Source: Mycobacterium pseudokansasii (GTDB lineage: Bacteria > Actinomycetota > Actinomycetes > Mycobacteriales > Mycobacteriaceae). From it: a stretch of 64,000 bases of DNA. The stretch is from contig NZ_UPHU01000001.1 in assembly GCF_900566075.1 (NCBI RefSeq), forward strand, positions 62,001 to 126,000, written 5' to 3'. Below, piece after piece: positions 54,948 to 63,746 of the stretch. The notes below the pieces were generated by a model. That model had not been told where the DNA came from. It searched no databases and saw only the letters and a program-made list of their open reading frames with translations. The stretch's first letter is position 1, and each line of letters opens with the position of its first letter. The position numbers were made by a program, and so were the translations under genes.

Positions 54948-55553
54948 ATGGAAATCAAGAGGCGGACTCAGGAAGAGCGTTCCGCGGCGACCCGCGAGGC
55001 GCTGATCTCGGCCGCCCGCACGCTGTGGGGCGCGCGCGGTTACGCGGAGGTGGGAACGCCGGAGATCGCCAAGCAGGCGGGAGTCACCCGCGGTGCGATG
55101 TATCACCAATTCGCCGACAAGGCAGCGCTATTTCGCGACGTAGTGGAGGCGGTCGAGCAGGATGTGATGGCCCGGATGGCCACCCTGGTGGCGGCGTCGG
55201 GAGCGACCGCACCCGCTGACGCGATCCGCGCCGCGGTCGATGCCTGGCTCGACGTGTCCGGCGATCCCGAGGTGCGGCAGCTGATCTTGCTGGATGCCCC
55301 CGCCGTGCTGGGGTGGAGCGCCTTCCGTGACGTCGCCCAGCGGTACAGCCTGGGGATGACCGAACAGTTGCTCACCGAGGCCATCCGGGCCGGCCAGTTG
55401 GCTGCGCTACCGGTGCGACCGCTGGCAACGGTGATGATCGGTGCCCTGGACGAGGCGGCCATGGCCATCGCCACCGCCGAGGATCAACAACGCGCCCGCC
55501 GCGAGATCGGGCAGGTGCTGCGACGGCTCATCGACGGGTTGCTGCAGGACTAG
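54948..55553 (+). CDS. TetR-family regulator, Rv0078-like
   Basis: A 201-residue protein, the same length as M. tuberculosis Rv0078 and nearly colinear with it (MEIKRRTQEERSAATREALI at the start). The helix-turn-helix is at about residues 10-57 (PEIAKQAGVTRGAMYHQFAD). The C-terminal ligand domain contains VRQLILLDAPAVLGWSAFRD. The ATG at 54948 is taken because upstream starts would run through the operator. It represses itself and the divergent hydrolase in the M. tuberculosis pair; the same is expected here. Confidence 0.93.
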   Translation: MEIKRRTQEERSAATREALISAARTLWGARGYAEVGTPEIAKQAGVTRGAMYHQFADKAALFRDVVEAVEQDVMARMATLVAASGATAPADAIRAAVDAWLDVSGDPEVRQLILLDAPAVLGWSAFRDVAQRYSLGMTEQLLTEAIRAGQLAALPVRPLATVMIGALDEAAMAIATAEDQQRARREIGQVLRRLIDGLLQD

Positions 55554-56500
55554 TTTTCCGCCGATCGGGCGGCGAGTTGTGGATAGTGCCGGTTGAGGTC
55601 TTCGAGGTATCGCGGCGACTCCGCCACGGCAACGTCGAGAAAGCAACGCACACTGGGTGATTGGTTGGCGGTACGCCATGCCAGGGCCAGCGGGCGGTAC
55701 GGCAGCGGGCCGTGCAGCGGGATGAACCGGACTCCCCTTCGGCTGAGGTTGATGAAAGACGTTGGCAATAAGGCGCTTCCGGCGCCGGATGCCACCAGGG
55801 CGAGGATCGTCTGAATTCGCGCTACTTCGTCGACGATCGGCGGCTCGATGTGGTGCACGCGGAACAGCTCGACGACGTCGGCGTAAGTGGTGGCCGCCGC
55901 ACTTCTGGTCCACAGGATCATCGGCTGGTCTGCCAACAGTGCCGGGGCAAGGCGCTGGTGTTCGGCGAGCGGGTGGTCCTCGCAGACGACCGCGGCCAGC
56001 GGGTCGTCGAGCAGGGTCTGGATGGTCAACGACGGCTCGTCAACCGGTCCGCGCAAGAAGCCGATGTCGATACGGTGTGCGACCAGCTGCGTCGTCTGCT
56101 CAGCAGTATCGAGTTCGGCGACTTCGAGTTTGACCTCGGGGTAGCGGTGGCGATGTGCGCGCATCACGTACGCCAAGACACCGTCCACCGCTGCCTGCAG
56201 CGCGCCGACGTGAATGTGGCCGAGCTGGCCGGTGGCGGCCCGGCGAGCCGCGGCAAAGGCGCGCTCGGCGTGGGTGAGCGCCAGTGCGGCTTCCGCGCGA
56301 AGGGCGTGGCCGGCATCGGTGAGCTCGATCGGGCGGCGGGAGCGATCGATGAGCTCCACTCCCAGTTGGCGTTCCAGCTTTTGGATCTGCTGACTCAGCG
56401 GTGGCTGGGCGATGTGAAGTCGCTCGGCGGCGCGACCGAAGTGTCGCTCCTCGGCGACCGTCACGAAGTAACGCAGCAAGCGCAACTCCGGGTCTGTCAT
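55550..56500 (-). CDS. LysR-family regulator
   Basis: A 316-residue LysR protein. The N-terminal helix-turn-helix reads LLRYFVTVAEERHFGRAAER, then LHIAQPPLSQQIQKLERQLG. The C-terminal periplasmic-binding-like co-inducer domain begins near residue 90. Start at ATG 56500 (MTDPELRLLRY). It overlaps the Rv0078-like gene tail by four bases on the opposite strand and is divergent from the UGSC/CoA-transferase operon, which it probably activates through the inverted repeat at 56501-56530. Confidence 0.92.
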   Translation of the reverse strand: MTDPELRLLRYFVTVAEERHFGRAAERLHIAQPPLSQQIQKLERQLGVELIDRSRRPIELTDAGHALRAEAALALTHAERAFAAARRAATGQLGHIHVGALQAAVDGVLAYVMRAHRHRYPEVKLEVAELDTAEQTTQLVAHRIDIGFLRGPVDEPSLTIQTLLDDPLAAVVCEDHPLAEHQRLAPALLADQPMILWTRSAAATTYADVVELFRVHHIEPPIVDEVARIQTILALVASGAGSALLPTSFINLSRRGVRFIPLHGPLPYRPLALAWRTANQSPSVRCFLDVAVAESPRYLEDLNRHYPQLAARSAEN

Positions 56501-56530
56501 ATGTTGAGAATATATTGCCTGTCTCAATAT
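56501..56530. promoter_or_regulatory. LysR-type inverted repeat in divergent promoter
   Basis: ATGTTGAGA and TCTCAATAT form 9-bp arms (8 match) separated by 12 bases, containing the T-N-A type spacing of LysR sites. It directly precedes the LysR ATG and is 69 bp before the operon start. Confidence 0.5.
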
Positions 56531-56598
56531 GTCTTGGACGATGAAGATGTGGCGTCCTACCGTGGTCTCGAAAGCGCCTAGACCAGGAAGGCAACCAC

Positions 56599-57711
56599 AT
56601 GACCTCCGTGCTTACCGACGAACGCGATCTCGTCGAGTACTACTTCAACCAGCCCTGGAGCGACGGCTTGCCGGTGGTTCCGCCGACACCCGAGCGTGTC
56701 GCGACGGTGCTGGGCGTATTGGGCGGGCAGCCCGAGGAACTGGTGGCGCGTATCCCGCCGCGATGGGGCAGCCTGACCCGGGAACTGCTGGCGGTCAATA
56801 TGGTGATGGCCGGATGTAAACCGGAGTACGCCCCCGTGGTGCGGGCAGCCGTGCTGGCGTTGACCGATGCGCGGTTCAACCTCAACGGCATCCAGGCCAC
56901 CACGCATGTCGTCTCGCCGCTGATCGTGGTCAACGGGCCGATAGCCCGCCGAATCGGAATGAACTCCGGCGGCAACGTATTCGGTTCGGGTAACCGCGCC
57001 AACGCAACCATCGGCCGAGCGATTCGCCTGATCATGCTCACCGTCGGCGGCGGTATTCCCGGCGAACTGGACAAGAGCACCCTGGGCCACCCCGGCAAGT
57101 ACACGTTCTGCATCGCCGAAAACGAAGCGGCCAGCCCGTGGGCTCCGTATCACGTGGAGCACGGTTACGCCCCGGACGAGAGCACCGTGCTGGTCATCGG
57201 GGCCGAAGCCCCGCACAGCGTGACCAACCACATTTCCGATGACCCGCAAGGGATTCTGGACTCGATCGCCTCGGCGATGAGCACGATCGCCCACAACAAC
57301 GCGGTGCTCGGCGGCTCCTGCACGGTGGTCATCGGTGTGGAGCACGCGCACACCATCGCCTCCTTCGGCTGGACCCGCGACGACGTCCGTCGTTATCTGT
57401 GGCTCAACGGCACCAACACCTGGGACGACGTGAGCTACGGCAACCGGTACGCACCACCCGGCGGTCGCACCTATAACCGCAACCTGCCGAAGTGGTATCC
57501 GCGCGAGTCGGGCCGGCGGGTGCCGATCGTGTTCACCCCAGACGACATTCACCTGTTCGTCGTGGGCGGATCCGCGGGCCGGTTTTCGGCCTTCCTGCCC
57601 GGCTGGAGCACCGCGACCACCCCGGTGCTGCGCGCCGTTGAGGACGACATCGTCGGCTCCGCCGGAAGCGGACGCGACCTCGAGTGCTCCGACGGCTCGT
57701 GCCGCCTGTGA
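56599..57711 (+). CDS. conserved protein of unknown function in UGSC operon, 370 aa
   Basis: I recognise the N-terminal WSDGLPVVPPTPERV as shared by a family of unknown function often next to UGSC proteins. There is no catalytic signature I can name. Features include PRWGSLTRELLAVNMVMAGC, a Gly/Asn-rich NSGGNVFGSGNRANATIGRA, SCTVVIGVEHAHTIASFGWT and a C-terminal CSDGSC Cys pair. It is predicted soluble. It is first in a three-gene operon, 33 bp before the UGSC gene, and divergent from LysR. Confidence 0.85.
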   Translation: MTSVLTDERDLVEYYFNQPWSDGLPVVPPTPERVATVLGVLGGQPEELVARIPPRWGSLTRELLAVNMVMAGCKPEYAPVVRAAVLALTDARFNLNGIQATTHVVSPLIVVNGPIARRIGMNSGGNVFGSGNRANATIGRAIRLIMLTVGGGIPGELDKSTLGHPGKYTFCIAENEAASPWAPYHVEHGYAPDESTVLVIGAEAPHSVTNHISDDPQGILDSIASAMSTIAHNNAVLGGSCTVVIGVEHAHTIASFGWTRDDVRRYLWLNGTNTWDDVSYGNRYAPPGGRTYNRNLPKWYPRESGRRVPIVFTPDDIHLFVVGGSAGRFSAFLPGWSTATTPVLRAVEDDIVGSAGSGRDLECSDGSCRL

Positions 57712-57744
57712 AATTCCCGACAAACTCGACGAAGGAGAACCCCG

Positions 57745-58332
57745 ATGACCGACTTTGCCTATGACCCGTGCGGCGTGATCGAGGTGGCAGCAATCCCCAT
57801 GGCCCCTCGACCCAACCGGGTCGTCGGGCTGCGCCTGGGCGTGCTGAGCAACACCAAATGGAACGCCGCCAAACTCTTGCGGGCCACCGTGCGTGAATTG
57901 GCAAGCGCCGGGTTGACGTTCACCTCGGTCACCTATTACGACAAGCGCCATTTCTCCTCGGATGCCGACCCCGAGTTGATCCGGTGGATCGCGGCGGAGA
58001 ACGACATCGCGCTCACCGCGATCGGCGACTGCGGCTCATGCTGCTCGGCGTGCGTCAACGACGCGGTGCGGCTGGAACAGGCGGGGGTGCCGACCGTGGT
58101 CATCGTGACCACCGAGTTCGAGCATGAGGCCCGGCTGCAGCGTGAATCGCGCGGCATGTCGGGTCTGGAGCCTGCCGTCGCCACCCATCCGATCAGCAGC
58201 CTGACCCTCGACCAACTCGAGAGTCGCGCCGCCGAGATCGCTCCGCAAGCCCTTCGGATCTGGTTCGGTGTTACTCCGGTGTCGCGCAGTAACGGCAAGG
58301 CGCCGGCGATGTTCGGTCCGGTCGGGACATGA
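57745..58332 (+). CDS. UGSC-family protein (Cys form)
   Basis: A 195-residue protein with GDCGSCCSACVNDAVRLEQA at about residues 93-112. In other bacteria the first Cys of this CGSC motif can be selenocysteine (UGSC), so the pair is presumably redox-active or metal-binding. The rest reads VLSNTKWNAAKLLRATVREL and VPTVVIVTTEFEHEA. A GAAGGAGAA ribosome site precedes the ATG. Its stop overlaps the CoA-transferase start, so they are translationally coupled. The reaction is unknown. Confidence 0.85.
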   Translation: MTDFAYDPCGVIEVAAIPMAPRPNRVVGLRLGVLSNTKWNAAKLLRATVRELASAGLTFTSVTYYDKRHFSSDADPELIRWIAAENDIALTAIGDCGSCCSACVNDAVRLEQAGVPTVVIVTTEFEHEARLQRESRGMSGLEPAVATHPISSLTLDQLESRAAEIAPQALRIWFGVTPVSRSNGKAPAMFGPVGT

Positions 58333-59504
58333 TGAATGGCTCTGTAGGACAGCCGCTTTCGTCGCTGCTGGTGGCCGACTTCTCCCGGGTGCTGGCCGGA
58401 CCGTTCTGCACGATGACCCTCGGTGACCTGGGTGCCGAGATCGTCAAGATCGAACCACCCGGTGGCGACGACACCAGAGCCTGGGGTCCGCCATTCGTCG
58501 CGGACCAAAGCGCCTACTACTTGAGCGTGAACCGCAACAAACGCAGCATCGTGCTCGACCTGCGCGATGCCGAGGACCTGCGGGTGGCCAGGGCCCTTGC
58601 CGAACGCGCCGACGTGCTGGTGGAGAACTTCCGCCCGGGCACCATGGCGCGCTTCGGCCTGGACGAGCCCGTGGTTCGGGCGGCGAACCCGGCGCTGGTG
58701 TACTGCAGCATCTCGGCGTTCGGGACCGCGGCGGGACGCGAACTGGCCGGCTACGATCTGCTGGTCCAGGCGCTCGGCGGGTTGATGAGCATCACCGGGG
58801 CCGACGGCGACAGCCCGACCAAGGTCGGCGCCGCTCTGGTGGACGTCCTGGCGGGACTGTTTGCCACGGTCGGCATCCTCGCTGCGTTGCGCGAGCGGGA
58901 CCGGTCCGGGTGTGGCCAACATGTCGAGATCAATCTGATGTCGGCACTGCTGGCCGCGATGGCCAACCAGTCGGCCGGATTCGTTCTGGCCGAACAGGTT
59001 CCGCGGGCAATGGGCAACGGACACGCCAGCATCGCCCCCTACGACAGCTACCCGACCGGCGACGGGACGATCGTGCTCGCCGTCGGCAACGACAAGCAAT
59101 TCGGTCGGCTCTGCGAAGCGTTGGGTATCCCCGGCCTGGCCCGAGACGCACGATTCGCCACCAACGAATCGCGGGTGCGCAATCGCGCCCTGCTGCGCGA
59201 GCATCTGGAAGGCGCGTTGGCGACCGAATCGGCCGAGCATTGGACGAAAACCCTCCCGGCACGGGGAATTCCCGCCGGCGCCGTCAACAACATCGCCGAA
59301 GCCGTTGCCCTGGCCGAGCGGCTGGGCCTGCACCCGATCCGCGATACCGAGGACGGCGACGCACTCGGTCGCCAGGTGGCCAGCCCGATCAAGCTATCCG
59401 CCACACCGGTGACCTACCGCACCAGGGCACCGCGCCTCGGCGAGCACAGCAATGACATCCGTGCCCGGGTTGCCCGCCTGAAGCCGCGACGCAAGACCGC
59501 GTGA
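58329..59504 (+). CDS. CaiB/BaiF-family (family III) CoA-transferase
   Basis: A 391-residue family III CoA-transferase, which moves CoA between carboxylates via an aspartyl-CoA intermediate. Typical blocks are VADFSRVLAGPFCTMTLGDL, GAEIVKIEPPGGDDTRAWGP, NRNKRSIVLDLRD, VENFRPGTMARFGLD, and the catalytic Asp region LMSITGADGDSPTKVG. The C-terminus has RGIPAGAVNNIAEA. It shares the ATGA junction with the UGSC gene. This suggests activation of a carboxylic acid that the two upstream proteins then process. Confidence 0.92.
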   Translation: MMNGSVGQPLSSLLVADFSRVLAGPFCTMTLGDLGAEIVKIEPPGGDDTRAWGPPFVADQSAYYLSVNRNKRSIVLDLRDAEDLRVARALAERADVLVENFRPGTMARFGLDEPVVRAANPALVYCSISAFGTAAGRELAGYDLLVQALGGLMSITGADGDSPTKVGAALVDVLAGLFATVGILAALRERDRSGCGQHVEINLMSALLAAMANQSAGFVLAEQVPRAMGNGHASIAPYDSYPTGDGTIVLAVGNDKQFGRLCEALGIPGLARDARFATNESRVRNRALLREHLEGALATESAEHWTKTLPARGIPAGAVNNIAEAVALAERLGLHPIRDTEDGDALGRQVASPIKLSATPVTYRTRAPRLGEHSNDIRARVARLKPRRKTA

Positions 59505-59688
59505 TCACCTGTGACACAGCTACCGGACAACTGACTCACAGACTACTCACGGCGTGCAGACACGCTTTCGTAACCCGGCATTCCGCAACAGTTATGTTCG
59601 GTCAGATTTAAAGTCCCGCGGAGGTAATCGGCTGCTCCCGTCGTTGACCGGGTGCCTGCCGTCGACATGGGATGGGAGAGTCTGCACG

Positions 59689-60921
59689 GTGACATCGGGA
59701 GTGGTTCTTGCTGCGCCGGTCTGGACGGCGACGCCGCCGGAGGTGCATTCGGCGTTGCTCAGCAGCGGCGCCGGTCCCGGCCCGCTGCACGAGGCCGCCG
59801 CGGCGTGGACAGCGTTGAGCGACGAATATGCTTCGGTGGCAGAGGAACTCACTGCGGTGTTGGAGATGGTCGAAGCCGGCGCGTGGCAGGGCTCCAGCGG
59901 CCAGCGGTACGCGGACGCTCACCTGCCCTACCTGGCCTGGTTGGTCGAGACGAGTGTCGACAGTGCGCGGCTGTCTGCTCAGCACGAGGTCGCGGCGGCG
60001 GCCTACGTCAGCGCCCTGGATGCGATGCCGACACCGACCGAGTTGGCCGGCAACCACGCCATGCATGCAGCGCTGGTGGCAACGAATTTCTTTGGCATCA
60101 ACACGATCCCGATTGCGCTCAACGAGGCCGACTATGTGCGGATGTGGATCCAAGCCGCCACCACGATGTGCGTCTATGAGGCAGTCGCCGGTACCGCGTT
60201 GGCCTCGGTACCGCCCGCCACGCCCGCTCCGGTGGTGGTCAAACCCGATATCGATTCGAGCGCCGAAGCTGCGGCGTCCGCGGCGGTGGGGGTCCCTTGG
60301 CACCTGCTCGAGGCGGTGGTCATGGACCTGATGCGGGTGTGGGAACTATGCCAGGTATGCACCTCTGCCGACACCTGGAGTTTTCACGAGGCGGTCATGT
60401 TGATGGTGCACCCGGTGGTGAACAAGATCAACGACTTGCTCCTCGATCCGTTCGCCACCTTCGTGAAATTGGCCCCGATGCTTTATCCGTTGATGTACCA
60501 GGCTTTTCAGATCTGGCCGATGCTGGGCGCGGTCATCGCCGGCGCAACCGGCGGGTCGGTTGCGCTTCCGTACGGCCTGCCGGCCGGCATGCTCCCGGCT
60601 ATCGGTTCCGCGGCGGGACTGGGCGCCTTCCCGGCTGTCGGGGCCGTTGCCGCACCGGCCGCGGCGATACCCCAACTCGGCGCGCTGGCCGGATTGGCAC
60701 CGGGTGCTTCTGGTGCGTCGCTCTCGGTGGTAGCTCCCGGTACTGGAACGGCGGGGTTTGCCGGGGCTGGCGGCACGCTCGCTTCTTCCTCGCCCGCAGG
60801 GCTGACTCACTATGCATCGCAAGTGGTCGATGACGGGTTCGGCACCAGTGCCCGGGCTCCGATGCTGCCGGCAACCTGGAATGCGCAGGGTGTCGGCGCG
60901 GGCGGCTACCCGGCTAGCTAA
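59689..60921 (+). CDS. PPE-family protein
   Basis: A 410-residue PPE protein. The domain starts [20 protein letters not shown] with PPE at residues 16-18, followed by the helical hairpin and the WxG turn AWQGSSG. The C-terminal half is Gly/Ala-rich and hydrophobic, and it ends with the common [10 protein letters not shown] start at GTG 59689, preceded by GGGAGAG, because the longer upstream frame lacks PPE homology. No PE partner precedes it, so a distant PE protein would be needed for type VII secretion. Confidence 0.92.
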   Translation: MTSGVVLAAPVWTATPPEVHSALLSSGAGPGPLHEAAAAWTALSDEYASVAEELTAVLEMVEAGAWQGSSGQRYADAHLPYLAWLVETSVDSARLSAQHEVAAAAYVSALDAMPTPTELAGNHAMHAALVATNFFGINTIPIALNEADYVRMWIQAATTMCVYEAVAGTALASVPPATPAPVVVKPDIDSSAEAAASAAVGVPWHLLEAVVMDLMRVWELCQVCTSADTWSFHEAVMLMVHPVVNKINDLLLDPFATFVKLAPMLYPLMYQAFQIWPMLGAVIAGATGGSVALPYGLPAGMLPAIGSAAGLGAFPAVGAVAAPAAAIPQLGALAGLAPGASGASLSVVAPGTGTAGFAGAGGTLASSSPAGLTHYASQVVDDGFGTSARAPMLPATWNAQGVGAGGYPAS

Positions 60922-60957
60922 AACACATTGGATGGCAACGCTTTACGCGCGTACCGA

Positions 60958-61773
60958 CTACGGGGTTCTCAGGAATACGTCGTTGAGAGTGACGGTACGA
61001 AGATCGCGGGCGCGGATGATCTCTACGAGTTGCGGATAGACGTGGGTCACCGGCAGATGGTTGAGGTGGCCGATAACGATGGCCTGCGGGACGAAATACT
61101 GATCGGCCATCTTGACGATGTATTCCTCGGTGATCAATGTCGAATCCGACAACGAGCCCGACCACAGCACGGGGACCGTGTAGCCCAGGTCGGCGGCCAC
61201 CGCGTCAACTGCGGCATTGTGCTTTGCATACGGCGGACGCCAATACGGTTTCGCACCAATGCCGTACGTCTTCTTCAGAAATTCGTCGTTACGGGTGAGC
61301 TGTTGAGCGATCTCGCCTTTCGACAGCGTCGTCAGATCCGGGTGCGACCAGGTGTGGTTGCCGAGTTGGATCTGCCCGGAGTCGACGAGCGGCCGAAGCA
61401 GCGCCATGTTGTCGGTCCAGGAGTCGTACGTTGCGTTGACGAAGAACGTCAACCGCACGCCGGTGTCCTTGGCGAATTGCGTGTAGGCGCGGACCACCTC
61501 GGTATTGACACCGTCGTCGACCGTCAGCGCAAGCAAGTCGCCGTTACCGGGAAGCTGGCTCAATACGCCGCCGCCGGGCAACCGGATGCGCGCACTCGGC
61601 GGTGGCGGTGGCAACAAACCGGCGACGGTCGGGCCGGAAGTCGGCGTGGCAGCCACCGGGGTCTGCGCGAAGGTGCGCGGCTGGGGCTCGACCATGCACC
61701 GGGCCGCACCCACGCCGACGACCGTTGCGGCGGCGAGCGACCCCAGGAAGCGGCGACGATTCAGCTCTGACAT
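60958..61773 (-). CDS. Tat-exported polysaccharide deacetylase-like protein
   Basis: A 271-residue protein. The signal peptide has the twin-arginine NRRRFLGSLAAATVVGVGAA at residues 5-24. A Pro-rich linker leads to a NodB homology domain: motif 1 LTVDDGVN (Asp pair), motif 2 GNHTWSHPDLTTL (zinc His), RPPYAKHN (motif 3) and a late VIGHLNHLP. These residues support zinc-dependent deacetylation of a cell-envelope glycan such as peptidoglycan GlcNAc. The ATG at 61773 is chosen for the Tat signal. Confidence 0.88.
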   Translation of the reverse strand: MSELNRRRFLGSLAAATVVGVGAARCMVEPQPRTFAQTPVAATPTSGPTVAGLLPPPPPSARIRLPGGGVLSQLPGNGDLLALTVDDGVNTEVVRAYTQFAKDTGVRLTFFVNATYDSWTDNMALLRPLVDSGQIQLGNHTWSHPDLTTLSKGEIAQQLTRNDEFLKKTYGIGAKPYWRPPYAKHNAAVDAVAADLGYTVPVLWSGSLSDSTLITEEYIVKMADQYFVPQAIVIGHLNHLPVTHVYPQLVEIIRARDLRTVTLNDVFLRTP

Positions 61774-61960
61774 TTGACGGTCGCAATCGAACGCCCGCGC
61801 AGCCGGGCAGGTGGCGAACCGGGCATACCCACATCGGGGATGCCGATAACGAAGAACGGAGCCACCACAGCAGCGAACCGTACCATTACCAGCATCGATA
61901 TGTCGTGTTGAACGCGGCTGGGTCGGCATCCTGTTATCTGGAGCACGCCGTCAGGCCGCG

Positions 61961-62938
61961 TCAGACGTGGGGCAAGACCTCGTCAGTCAGCAGCTGCAGG
62001 CTGGCCCAGCCGGCGTCGAGCGGAAGCCCGCCGACGAGGGGGTTCATCACGACTTCCCTTCGGCCGCTGCGAATCTGGCCGATCAACTGCTCGGGTGTGA
62101 GGATCTCGACGTTGTTCAGGCCCCGCAGCTCCTCGACCGAGCCGGCCGGCTGCTCGTTGGGTCGGGGCACGCCCGACCGCTTCCAGGCGCTGTATTCGGC
62201 GGTCTCGTTCATGATGTAACTGCCGTAACGGGACCAGGCCTCGTCCGGGTCGGGGTGCAGGAGGGTGACGGTACTGCCGTTTTCGGGGTGATAGACAAAG
62301 CCCTGTTTGCCCTGGTTGCGCAGCTCACGCTGATACACCGCCGCAAGTTCGGGCATCGCCATCGGCGGCGAGAACGGCAGCCCGAAGCGCGCGGCTCTCT
62401 TGGCTGCCGCCGCCGTCATGCCGCCGACGAAGACGATCGGATGGGGGCGGGTATGCGGCTTCGGCGTGACGTTGATGAGTGCGCCCTCATACTCGAAGGG
62501 CTCATCGCGCCACGCCTGGAGCATCACCGACAGACAGCGATCCATCAATGCGCCGCGTTGCGGCCAGTCCTTGCCGACGGCGTGGTATTCCTCAGGCCGG
62601 TAACCCATTCCGGCTACCACGCTGAAGCGGCCCCGGGCCAGGTTGTCCAGCACGGCGATATCCTCGGCGAGCCGAATCGGATCGTAGAGCGGGACGATGA
62701 GGGCGTTGATGCTGATCCGCACGCTGCGGGTGCGCCCGGCGACCGCAGCGGCCAGAATCAGCGGCGAGGGCAGCCAACCGGTCCTGGACAGGTGATGTTC
62801 CTCGCCGCTGACCGCGGTGACGCCGTGGGTATCGGCGAACTCGGCCATCTCCAGTGCGGCCTGGTAGCGACCGGTGTGGCGGCCGGCAGGATCGGCGATA
62901 TTGGTCATGTTCAGCCGTAGTGCGGTGAGCAGGCTCAT
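61961..62938 (-). CDS. LLM-class (luciferase-like) flavin/F420-dependent oxidoreductase
   Basis: A 325-residue TIM-barrel bacterial-luciferase-family protein. Features are GVTAVSGEEHHLSRTGW near the N-terminus, INALIVPLYDPIRLAEDIAV, LDNLARGRFSVVAGMGYRPE and HPIVFVGGMTAAAAKRAARF. The family reduces or monooxygenates varied substrates using FMN or, in mycobacteria, often F420. The ATG overlaps the TetR stop (TGATG), so it belongs to the operon headed by the TetR gene and is likely controlled by it. Confidence 0.9.
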   Translation of the reverse strand: MSLLTALRLNMTNIADPAGRHTGRYQAALEMAEFADTHGVTAVSGEEHHLSRTGWLPSPLILAAAVAGRTRSVRISINALIVPLYDPIRLAEDIAVLDNLARGRFSVVAGMGYRPEEYHAVGKDWPQRGALMDRCLSVMLQAWRDEPFEYEGALINVTPKPHTRPHPIVFVGGMTAAAAKRAARFGLPFSPPMAMPELAAVYQRELRNQGKQGFVYHPENGSTVTLLHPDPDEAWSRYGSYIMNETAEYSAWKRSGVPRPNEQPAGSVEELRGLNNVEILTPEQLIGQIRSGRREVVMNPLVGGLPLDAGWASLQLLTDEVLPHV

Positions 62939-63597
62939 CACTGCCCGCTGACCGGGTGGCTGGCACCCGTGAACAAGGTGCCCCGGATCAGTCTCTTTGC
63001 CGAGCCCAGCGTGGCTTCGTATGCCTCCGGCGCCAAACTGGCCGCCTGCTCGGACAGGCCGCGCGTCAGCGCGCAGATGGCCTCCACCGCTCCGGTCGGA
63101 CCGGTGTCCGGGGACAGCGCACCTTGCCCGTGCGCGTCCGCGACGATCTCGCTGACGACATCGCGCAGCGCCTTGGAACCCGGATACTTCGGACCTCCGC
63201 GCGACGACCGCGCATTGCTTTCGATGCGGACGGCGCGCAGGAACGCCGCCAGGTATGGGTAGTCGTGAATCAGCCGTGTCGACTCGTCCAGCACCGCATC
63301 GAGTCGGTCGACGACGTCGTCGGATTGGGCTGCGGCCGCACGCAGCCTTGGCAACACGATCTGCTCGATCTCCTCGCCGGTCGCGTTGAGCAGCTCGGAC
63401 TTGTTGGGGAAATAGTGATAAAGGCTGCCGCTGGTCATGTCGGCCGCTCGGGCGATCTCGCGGATCGTCGCCTGCGAGTAGCCGACCTCGGCCACGCAGC
63501 GCATGGCCGCGGCGATGATCCGTTGCCGAGTCTGCTCACCATGTGCGCCCACCGGTCGGCCCAATTGAGACCCCGACGCAGAAGAGCTAACGGTCAT
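62938..63597 (-). CDS. TetR-family regulator (paralog 1)
   Basis: A 219-residue TetR protein. The helix-turn-helix reads RQRIIAAAMRCVAEVGYSQA, then TIREIARAADMTSGSLYHYF. The C-terminal domain contains STRLIHDYPYLAAFLRAVRI. Its stop overlaps the start of the luciferase-like oxidoreductase. Upstream and divergent is a very similar TetR gene, and the 149 bp between holds a perfect 16-bp palindrome, likely bound by one or both. Confidence 0.92.
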   Translation of the reverse strand: MTVSSSASGSQLGRPVGAHGEQTRQRIIAAAMRCVAEVGYSQATIREIARAADMTSGSLYHYFPNKSELLNATGEEIEQIVLPRLRAAAAQSDDVVDRLDAVLDESTRLIHDYPYLAAFLRAVRIESNARSSRGGPKYPGSKALRDVVSEIVADAHGQGALSPDTGPTGAVEAICALTRGLSEQAASLAPEAYEATLGSAKRLIRGTLFTGASHPVSGQ

Positions 63598-63670
63598 GCC
63601 GCGCGGCGTCCTCCGTTGGTCTGTCGGTCACCCACCGTCCGCCTGCGCGGACGCCGGAACTAATCGATCA

Positions 63671-63686
63671 GTCGAATATATTCGAC
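63671..63686. promoter_or_regulatory. perfect 16-bp palindrome between divergent tetR genes
   Basis: GTCGAATATATTCGAC is fully symmetric. A second hairpin-forming repeat (GCCGCCCT-CC-AGGGCGGC, 63700-63717) lies beside it on the leader side of the right-hand gene. Confidence 0.65.
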
Positions 63687-63746
63687 CGTGTCGAACCATG
63701 CCGCCCTCCAGGGCGGCCAACCATGCCAGTGAGGAACACCCCCACC

